From Lyophyllum atratum (Eukaryota > Basidiomycota > Agaricomycetes > Agaricales > Lyophyllaceae), in NCBI GenBank assembly GCA_014905825.1, contig JACGCN010000055.1:62001-126000 (forward strand): 64,000 nt of DNA, written 5' to 3'. A program made the position numbers and the translations under genes. Below the pieces are notes generated by a model that saw only the letters and a list, made by a program, of their open reading frames with translations, did not search any database and had not been told where the DNA came from. Below, in pieces: positions 56,801 through 64,000 of this stretch (within the stretch, counting starts at the first letter, position 1; every line of letters starts with the position of its first letter).

Positions 56801-57548
56801 AAAGATAAAAATAAAAGAGCACACACCTCTTCTAATCTCAACGTCGGGGGTCTCGGCCCCCTCTGCGGGAGCGGCTGCCTATTCCTCTGCCTCTCCAGCT
56901 CCGCCGCCTGCTCCCTCTGCCTCTGCACCAACTGCGCCTCCCTCCTCGCCGACCTCTGCTCCCTCGTCTCCCTCGGCATCCCCGTCGCACTCGAGCTCGC
57001 CCCCACCGCAAACCCCTTATTCGCCAACCACGCCTCAAGTATACACCCCACCACCTCCAGCGTCCCCGCCTGCACCACCCTCGACCTAATCGGCTCGCTC
57101 CCCCTCACGCCAATATTCACCACGCACTGGAACGCGAGGGAAAAGCGGTACGCGGCCTGCTTGTCGAAGGTCGCGGGGTTGAGCGTTGGTACGGGTTTGG
57201 GCGGGTGGAGGGTGGGGGGGATGAGCCCGTAGAGGACGGCGCCGTTCTCCTGGGGCGGGGGGCAGATGCAGAAGTCGTGCAGGATGCGCACGAGGCGCTC
57301 GAGGCCGCCGTCCATGGTCATGATTTCACGGATCCGGGGCGAGGTGGAGGTGAGGTACGTGAGGTGGGTGAGGGAGTTGAGGAGGGGGAGCGGCGATGTC
57401 GTGTCCAGGGCTGATCCGGGGATGAATATGGGTATGGGGAAGAGGAGGATGAGAAGGGGGGGGACTTACCACGACGGTCGTAGAGCTGGGAGGTGATGCA
57501 GACGCATGCTTTGTTTTGTGTGGGAAACGCAAAGTTCGATTCGCGCAT
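53830..57548 (-). CDS. MUB1: MYND-type zinc-finger protein, MUB1/samB homologue
   Basis: In yeast, Mub1 works with the ubiquitin ligase Ubr2 in turnover of Rpn4; the Aspergillus homologue samB affects morphogenesis. Seen here: start MRESNFAFPTQNKACVCITS, then LYDRR, an intron, LDTTSPLPLLNSLTHLTYLT, the conserved MTMDGGLERLVRILHDFC, AYRFSLAFQCVVNIGVRGSE and VVGCILEAWLANKGF. A long low-complexity insert (56.5-55.4 kb) with His-rich runs follows, then LSLQLLAYLSKYPHVRQAFY and LPPEIQYWAGVVMRNACRKD. The MYND finger comes last: MLCGRWETYPREFAKCRRCR, then KAKYCGKECQSTAWSEGHRF, spanning an intron at 54835-54700. The Gly/Pro-rich tail runs to 53830. The exon count in 56810-56510 is uncertain (a short exon reading EHEAWDEAICHFI is likely). 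Frames on the opposite strand over this GC-rich gene are artefacts. Confidence 0.88.
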
Positions 57549-58249
57549 TCGGGGGGACTCGACGCTCGGACGTTGGCAGGGGACGTGTAGGGAGTGGGTC
57601 GTGGTCTTGCTCGCTGGTGGCGTGTTCTGGGCGGGAGGGCAATGATCGACTTGTGTGTGTGTGTTTGCGGTGGCTGACTCAGAACAATGCCACCAACTAC
57701 AACAAAGATCTAATCAACATCTATCAACGGTCTTTGTCGAATGCAGGGCTTCGAAGAAAGGAACATGTCGCCTGTTGTCACGTAGTAAGCCCGACCTCGA
57801 TTTCTCATCCACTCGGTCATCCATCTACACATCACTGCTACTCATCATCCCGGCCCCGCTCTACAACCCGCCATTAATGCCACAGCCACGGCCACACCCC
57901 CACCACATCATCCAATCTACATCCCCGTGCCGTCAAATCGTCCATACCCGATTGGCTGGAACGGGTCAACTAAGTATAAGTGGCCAGCGCCTTAGTATCC
58001 GGTTGTTGATGAAAAGAAACAGATAAGGGACGGATACAAAGGCAGGTAGAATATGTTCTCGCAAAAAATCAACATGCCGCCGCGTCTCAATCACGCCTCG
58101 TCGGCCCCTGTTGAACACTAATGGAATAGAATACGTGGTTCCTTCCGAATCTACTTACAAGTCCTCGGCGGCCTCAAATTGCATAGTACAAGTACCGACC
58201 AACCAACATCCCTCCAGGACATGATCACAAATGAGAACCAGCTTTACAA
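57549..58249. other. Upstream region of the MYND gene
   Basis: A (GT)n run lies near 57650-57663. Nothing else recognised before the tRNA gene. Confidence 0.4.
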
Positions 58250-58329
58250 GGCAACTTGGCCGAGCGGTCTAAGGCGCCAGAATCAGGATCTGGTCTTTCG
58301 GGGCGTGAGTTCGAATCTCACAGTTGTCA
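58250..58329 (+). tRNA. tRNA-Leu (anticodon CAG)
   Basis: An 80-nt gene folds into a class II cloverleaf. The acceptor stem GGCAACT/AGTTGTC has one G-U pair. The D arm is GCC..GGC, the anticodon arm CCAGA-ATCAGGA-TCTGG with CAG at the anticodon position, the variable arm TCTTTCGGGGC, and the T arm GTGAG-TTCGAAT-CTCAC. The discriminator is A, as expected for Leu. No intron. Internal A and B boxes are present. It reads CUG codons. Confidence 0.95.
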
Positions 58330-58352
58330 TCCACTGCGTTTCTCTCGCTTTG

Positions 58353-58359
58353 TTTTTTT
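58353..58359 (+). terminator. RNA polymerase III terminator
   Basis: A run of seven T, 23 nt past the mature tRNA end on the coding strand. Confidence 0.75.
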
Positions 58360-58685
58360 ACACCAAGCTCCAATATGGCAACCCAGTCTCGGGACACGAT
58401 TCCTGAAGAGTCGATCAGGATTCAGTACCCCATTCTTGCTCGTGTAACCAGGACATGCCTCTGCTGAAAGACAGCTCAGCAAGGTCCTAGATCCTCCAGT
58501 AACGCTTGGGCACGAGTGCGAGAGAATGTTTGACCGCCGACTCACTCTCTTGGGGCAGGTACCCATGGCTATAGCAACATGGTGCGCTAAGCACTCTCCG
58601 TCATCTTCTTATCTATCCCTCCTCATACTCCTTCCTCTCTCTGTTACTAGACGTAGCGACGATTGGTCCACGATGTTCATGCTAC

Positions 58686-59165
58686 CGAAGACAACTCAGT
58701 CACACGGTTCAATCGCGTCCTCGCAGGTACACCCTTTATCGATGTTGGAGATTGAAAAGACTGTCTACATGTACAACAAAGGTACGTCCAAGCTATTACA
58801 CCCGACCGGCAAAGCTCATACGCATGTCCATAGTACCCAGACACCAGCACATTCGGAAACGCAGGACCGAGAGCCAACCCTGACCATGCCGCTAGACCTT
58901 CCCTTCCCCCACTGTTCACGCTCACCGACACCCGAAGACAACTCAGTCACGTTCAATCGCGTCCTCGCAGGTACATCGACACTGGGGCCCTTTATCAATT
59001 TGCACATTCAACAAAGGTACGTCCAAGCTACTATACTCTATCGGCAAAGCGCACATGCATTTCCAGAGTACTCACGCGCCAGCACGTTCGGGAACGTAGG
59101 ACCGATGGCCAACACAGAGCGCGCCGTGATACGGTCTTCCTGCCGTCCTTGTTGGATGCATCCTT
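58686..59165 (+). repeat. Two-copy tandem duplication, ~240 bp
   Basis: Matching anchors occur in both copies: CGAAGACAACTCAGTCAC (58686, 58934), CAACAAAGGTACGTCCAAGC (58774, 59009) and CCAGCAC(A/G)TTCGG(A/G)AACG (58846, 59076). Intron-like GT starts follow the first two anchors, so it may be a duplicated exon pair of a decayed gene. Confidence 0.8.
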
Positions 59166-59925
59166 CATGTCCAAGATCTGCAAATCCGGTGTCGTCATAA
59201 TACGCGGGACGACGAAAATAATGTTGAGCATTTCGGGCCTCATAGGCGTTTATAAACGTTAAGTGACTCCGAGGTAAGCCATGAAGCCATGAAGCCATTC
59301 AGCTTGATGCAGACCCCTTTAGCTGTCTTTTCAAGGGAACGAAACCCGCTGTTTGCGTACCGGACCGCTCATGACTCGCGCCACTAAGTACGGGGGACCG
59401 GTTTCCTGGAAGGTTCCAATCGCTACTGCGCGCAGCCCACCGCCATTAAACCGTTACCTCTCTGAAATTCCAAGATACGGCGTTCGCCCGGCTGCATCAT
59501 ACAGTCATCGCCGGCTAACATCACCACTAAATCACTCGGCGTCTCATCAGCATCAGGTCTGTAGGCTCCGTTGTAGTTCCCCCACACTCCATGATGTTTA
59601 GGTCGGCTATGTCTTGGGCGCGAGCTATCTGCTTCGGGAGCTTACGATCGGTCGACTGCTTAGATCACTAGACGCATCTCGGTGGCCGCCGTGGGATCCG
59701 AAAAAACCCGCGTAACCGTTGAGTTAAGTACTCCCTTGCGGCAGAGGTACCACATGAACAAGGTTTATGACCCAAGGTGTCCGTATAAAGGGTGACTGTC
59801 AACCTCTTATGACAGTACGCCTTTTTTTCTCACCTCCACGGTGACCGGCACCGACCTCACACAGTCGGGAGTTGTCCGTCGAGGCTTGAGAACGTCACAC
59901 GTTCAAAAACCACGCTTCCAGCCCT
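59166..59925. other. No recognisable gene
   Basis: Short frames only. The region immediately left of 59926 does not continue the TFIIS fragment. Confidence 0.4.
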
Positions 59926-60375
59926 ATGTTGAACGGGTTGGGACAGACTCAAGCTGCAGACCAAAATATCGAAGCGCAGGATCTCCACGACTTCCTCGAA
60001 GTGGGTGAACAGCATTTTGAAACAGACGCCTTCCAATGCCCCAGCTGCAAACAAGTACGTCCAGTTCATATCCCTGCTGATTCCGCTCCCGAGCCATAAT
60101 TCCCAGAGGAAAAAATGCCGTTATCGCCAGGCCCAGGCGCCAAGTGCTGACGAACAGATGACTGTGAGTCCTGTTATTCTCCCCTCACGATGGTTCAACT
60201 TATTGTTGGTGTAGTAGACCTTCGTGACGTATGTCCAGTGTCCAAGTTTTGTTGAATGACAACTAACTGGTGTATGATACCAGCTGCGTCATCTGTGGGA
60301 ACAGGTACGGTCGTATCTCGTTCAATCGACAACGTCACTAATCAGTTATTTCTGACCAGATGGAAATTCACGTAG
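59926..60375 (+). pseudogene. 3' fragment of a transcription elongation factor TFIIS gene
   Basis: TFIIS rescues backtracked RNA polymerase II. Its C-terminal zinc ribbon inserts an acidic pair into the active site. Here the exons read QAADQNIEAQDLHDFLEVGE, QHFETDAFQCPSCKQ, RKKCRYRQAQAPSADEQMT, TFVT and CVICGNRWKFT followed by a stop at 60373-60375. Introns are kept at about 60053-60110, 60162-60215, 60227-60285 and 60304-60360. The two Cys pairs and the SADE acidic hairpin are intact. The N-terminal domain I and most of the polymerase-binding domain are missing, and the sequence to the left is unrelated, so this is a truncated copy. Confidence 0.82.
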
Positions 60376-60451
60376 TACATCAACCATCCCGTTTTCCGAC
60401 TAACCGTACATTGTTTCCCTTTATCTATGTGACGTAGACCCATCTCTGTGG

Positions 60452-62516
60452 TTAATCGCCGGGGGAGATAGAAGGCAGTACGGGTGGAGAAGACGGTGGT
60501 TCAACTGGCATCATGGGGTCTCCTTTATCGGTGGTGGGCAGCTTTTCCGAGCAAAAGAAAGCCTTCCACACTTTACGGTCTACTCCTCGAGCGGCATCGA
60601 GGAGTGAAACGATTGTGACAGCTGATATAACCAACGCAAAAATCTGGAATGCCTCTCAGTGCTTGCCAAGTTCACGTATGAAGGAACACGGACCTGACCA
60701 AACGTCATCGTCACAGACTGGTTCGGGTTAGAGGCAACGGAGCTCTGAATCCACAGTCCGTTTGGCGAGATGACCAACAGTCCAGCTTTGAACATATGGG
60801 CTCTCGATACCGTCGCGTTCCTGATATGATGTAAGTCCATCGGTCAACTATGACTCGTGGACATCCATCGGCATACCAGATCTCTTTATATGACCGTTTC
60901 CTTCCCCTTGACCAAATCGACGTCGTGAGCCACCCAAGTAACCAGATCGGCAGGATGTAGGTGTTTAGTCCGAACGGCCATTGGGACTTGGATTGAAGAA
61001 ACGAGTTCTTTCCACCTAGATTTTGCGCTCCAAGTAGACCAAAAATTCTCCACGCAAGGCTGCTTCCTACCAATGTGAGGCTAACAGCAGTTCCGAATCT
61101 AAAGAGACATTGATCAGCAAACGGATTCGACGAGAAAAAGATACTACATACAATAGCACATAGACGATTACCATCAGTGGATTTCGCCTACCCGGCCAGG
61201 GAAAGTAGTTTACGACCAGAGGGATGCATATAGCGACCAGGAAAATATCCGAAGCCGGGGGGAGGGGTATAGGTGCAAAACTAATGAGATAGCTCAGGAA
61301 CCCCACCAGAGTCACGCCTTTCGTGCTACAATGCACGCATCAGTCGATTTTAGGGGGATACCGCATGAAGCATACCCTCGAATATATCTTCGAAGAAGCC
61401 CCAATGTAATGCGTATGGGACGTTCTTTGTAATCCAGCCAAGGGACATAGATCAGAATTACGAAGACAAGTGTCGGCTCGAGGATGGCAAGAGCGATGCG
61501 GGGCATGGCGCAGAGTTGCATGACCGCGAAAATTGCTGACATGGTGTGGTAACCACTGTGTTTGTATATAATGTTAGTCGACATCTCGATCCAGGTCACA
61601 ATATCTTGCTGTGCGGCATCTTGCCAATTGGTCTGTTCCTCGCTACTTTCCTGAAGTCGTCTAGACTCCCAAGCACAAGTATACGTCAATACCAGACAAA
61701 ATAAAGCTACGTAGCATTACTTACGAAGAGTGCGCAGGATCGGGTAAAGAGGTGAGATGATTCTTCCATCGTGTATCCAAGTGGAAGGCCAAGCGAAACA
61801 CACCGATAACGATTACCGCCCAGACAAGTTGGATGAAAAATGGTAACGGCCATAATAGCACGACCCAGAGCTTCTGTCCGTAGTCCTTGTTGCACGCTGG
61901 CTGGCTGAAAGTGATGTGATGGGATGGGATGAATATGACGCAGATCATCGTGATCCAATACGCGAGACTACCGAAGGATATGACCTTCAACAGGCGAATC
62001 TCCCAAGACTTAAGGTTCTTCTTCTGCACCGGAAAGTGACTGGGTTTCCGCAGCGACCAGAATGTCAGAACCCACAGGGTAAAACTCGCAGGTGAGGCAG
62101 CGGTGATAAGTGCGAATACACCGTCACTTTGTGTGAGGTTGTGATTGATAATCGATATCATGGTGGCGACGAAGAGGGAATACAGAAGGCCAAGATGGGC
62201 GTATACCATAGGGCGAATCAACGGTGGGTGGTATATGAGTGCTACGGCTGATGATGAACGCAAGGAATCAGCGCCAGATTCCAGGTTTAAATGTCGACGT
62301 ACTAAAAGTGAACGATGTGACGTAGACTATACACCCGAATGGTTGGTGAATAATCTTTCACAGTTGAAAAAGAATCAACTAACTTGATACTTGCTGGCCG
62401 ACACCTGTGACATCGGAATTTGGACATGGACCAAGATCACAAGAGTCCCGTGGAGGGTCCAGACAGTAAGCCTCGACAAATAGTGGATCTTGAGGCTGAA
62501 AAGATAAGGTGGTCAT
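60452..62516 (-). CDS. Multi-pass membrane protein, unknown function
   Basis: A spliced gene of at least eight exons on the minus strand. The ATG at 62516 (MTTLSFQPQDPLFVEAYCLD) is chosen because the longer frame upstream has no ATG. A short extracellular Cys-containing N-terminus (CDLGPCPNSD) is followed by hydrophobic segments: VYAHLGLLYSLFVATMISII, VFALITAASPASFTLWVLTF, VISFGSLAYWITMICVIFIP, WVVLLWPLPFFIQLVWAVIV, MPRIALAILEPTLVFVILIY, TLVGFLSYLISFAPIPL, LVAICIPLVVNYFPW and LNTYILPIWLLGWLTTSIW. The motif TFSQPACNKDYG between segments 3 and 4 is shared with mushroom hypothetical membrane proteins. The Pro-rich C-terminus is probably cytosolic. No transporter signature is visible. Confidence 0.65.
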
Positions 62517-64000
62517 GGCTGGTAGGAAAAAGTTTTCGGAAACATCTACGAAGGGGAGATTATAACGGGGGTGGTTGGTATAAATAGTGGATGCGGAGTC
62601 GATACCGTTCGGGGGGCAAATTGTCACTTCACACGGAGAGCAATCTACGTGTCAAGTCTAATCGTGAAATCTTCGGGGGATTAGACCTCGAGGCCTCAAT
62701 GCCCTAGTCTATATCGATCAGTTCGTGCTTTATATGTCTCCAGAACGACAGGAATACGCGACCATCAGCACGATTTGGGGCGAAAGAACTTACAATCAGC
62801 ATGGGCCGAAGCTTCCGACGTTGAGGAGGAAGCCTTGAGGCAGATCTAAATGAAAAGTGACAGATCATATGCATGGGAACTGCCAGGCCGGCGCTAAAGG
62901 ACCTCCGTTTTGACAACGAGGTAGGCCCCAGGGTAAAAATAGAGACTATACACCCTCTTTCATGTGGATAATTAGCCGCCAGCGCGCTTGTTCTGAAAGG
63001 TATCGTCCATCGCCTCGGACTCCTTGTAATCGCGAGTCACACTGGATCCTAGGCGCTACGGAATTGTGAAGCCCTCTGAGACCTATTAGAAATAAGCTGG
63101 TGAAGTCAGCTGAGTTTAACATACCAGTCGCTGATCTTGCATCTTGGGAATGATCAAGTACAGTTTTGGCGAGCGGAGAACCTCGTATTATTGCAGAGTT
63201 GTTGTTCGGTGGCTATGCATCGTGAGCTCTTACATTATTCAACGTCGATATGATCGTTGGAGGAATAACTGACCTGGTCAGGCTGCCGACTCTGCTTAGT
63301 ACCGCGATGGAGGGTTCCCAGTTTCGGTTGAATTTCTGGCAGGTAGGGATCATGTGATTAAACAGCGCTCGGGGCTCCAGGCAAACAACAACAACGAGAC
63401 CCCTCGAGCAAGCCTCGAGGACTTGAACAACACGTTCACAAGGTATCTCAGACGCGGGCTTGTCGCACTCGTGGAAAGGACATGTCGCAGGTATGCTCTT
63501 TTCTATACACCTACTTCGCTATCTGATAAGTAGTCACACATCCAGACTCTCCAGCCCACCTCTACTACACCTCTACTGCCAAAATCCGCCGACATCCACA
63601 CTGCAGGAAGCACGCCTCCAATCTAACGTTCTAGGATTTTTCGAGGACGACAGCAGCGCGTGTCATATTGTGAATATTCGTAATTCGCAGCCCTCCCTCG
63701 TATGACAGCGGCGCAGTATGTTCAGCGTTCGTTCTGGCGACAGCAGCTCATGTCATCTTCCAGATCAATTTGCGAAGTCGGGCATGTTTCTGGTCGCTCA
63801 GCCAAGCTTAAGAGGCGTGTACAATACCACTTAAGTACGTTCCCTCTTGTTTTCTTGACGACTAGCCTTATAACTCTCCCGTCCTCGTCAGAGGCATTCC
63901 CGGCATCCAAGATGATTTCAATTTGGCTAGAGTCTTATTTACCAACATCCATGAAGGTGCGCCCTTGGCCTCCGTGATCTGGGCTGTTCTAACGATATAC
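62517..64000. other. Upstream region and right edge, no gene assigned
   Basis: Near 63418-63720 a plus-strand reading (EDLNNTFTRYLRRGLVALVE, then a possible intron ending at CTGCAG near 63604) hints at a gene fragment that could run off the window, but stops intervene and no family is recognised. Confidence 0.3.

Overview
The window looks like a chromosomal segment of a mushroom-forming basidiomycete (Agaricomycete). The grounds are short introns of about 50-60 nt with GTRNGY donors and CTRAC-like branch points, several F-box genes, an intron-less tRNA-Leu(CAG), a MUB1/samB-type MYND gene, a copia retroelement, a tyrosine-recombinase element, and a very large KDZ (Kyakuja-Dileera-Zisupton) DNA transposon. 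No search was run. Family names come from motif recognition, and splice sites were placed by eye with frame checks.

Layout: (1) 1-12,976. The left part is rich in broken host genes: a decayed vacuolar amino-acid transporter (1-1,965), then directly adjoining fragments of a C2/EF-hand phosphatidylserine decarboxylase, an F-BAR/RhoGAP protein and a coiled-coil protein (7,586-10,963). All keep their introns, so they arose as DNA copies or by decay in place. Between them lies an apparently intact Crypton-like gene (tyrosine recombinase plus a GCR1_C-like C-terminus; 4,112-7,023). A spliced gene of unknown function follows (11,415-12,976). (2) 12,977-20,308 is nearly gene-free. (3) 20,314-25,580 is a complete Ty1/copia element on the minus strand, with 401-bp LTRs that look identical and a 5-bp target duplication (AGCTC). 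(4) 25,884-32,745 holds an F-box gene, a small gene resembling the MLKL-type N-terminal helical domain with an Asn/Ser/Thr-rich tail, and a gene with a possible zinc-binding CxxC..HxxxxC motif.

(5) 35,828-51,677 is the main find: a 15.85-kb KDZ transposon bounded by 96-bp terminal inverted repeats and a 7-bp direct repeat (ACTTCGA). It holds four genes. Two diverge leftward: a protein with a C-terminal RS domain, and a 712-aa protein of unknown function. Two point rightward: a small Cys-rich protein and an open, eight-exon, 1,074-aa KDZ transposase. Both ends carry subterminal arrays of GC-rich short repeats. The middle holds a ~168-bp inverted-repeat pair around a 2.2-kb non-coding spacer with a minisatellite. 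Local exon-intron tandem duplications occur three times inside the element. It sits 7 bp beyond the target duplication from the stop codon of an F-box gene (51,692-53,287).

(6) 53,830-64,000 resembles an ordinary host segment: the MUB1/samB gene, tRNA-Leu, a multi-pass membrane protein gene, and a 3'-terminal fragment of a TFIIS gene.

Overall, the window is a transposon-rich host segment in which three different classes of mobile element appear potentially intact, alongside decayed gene fragments.
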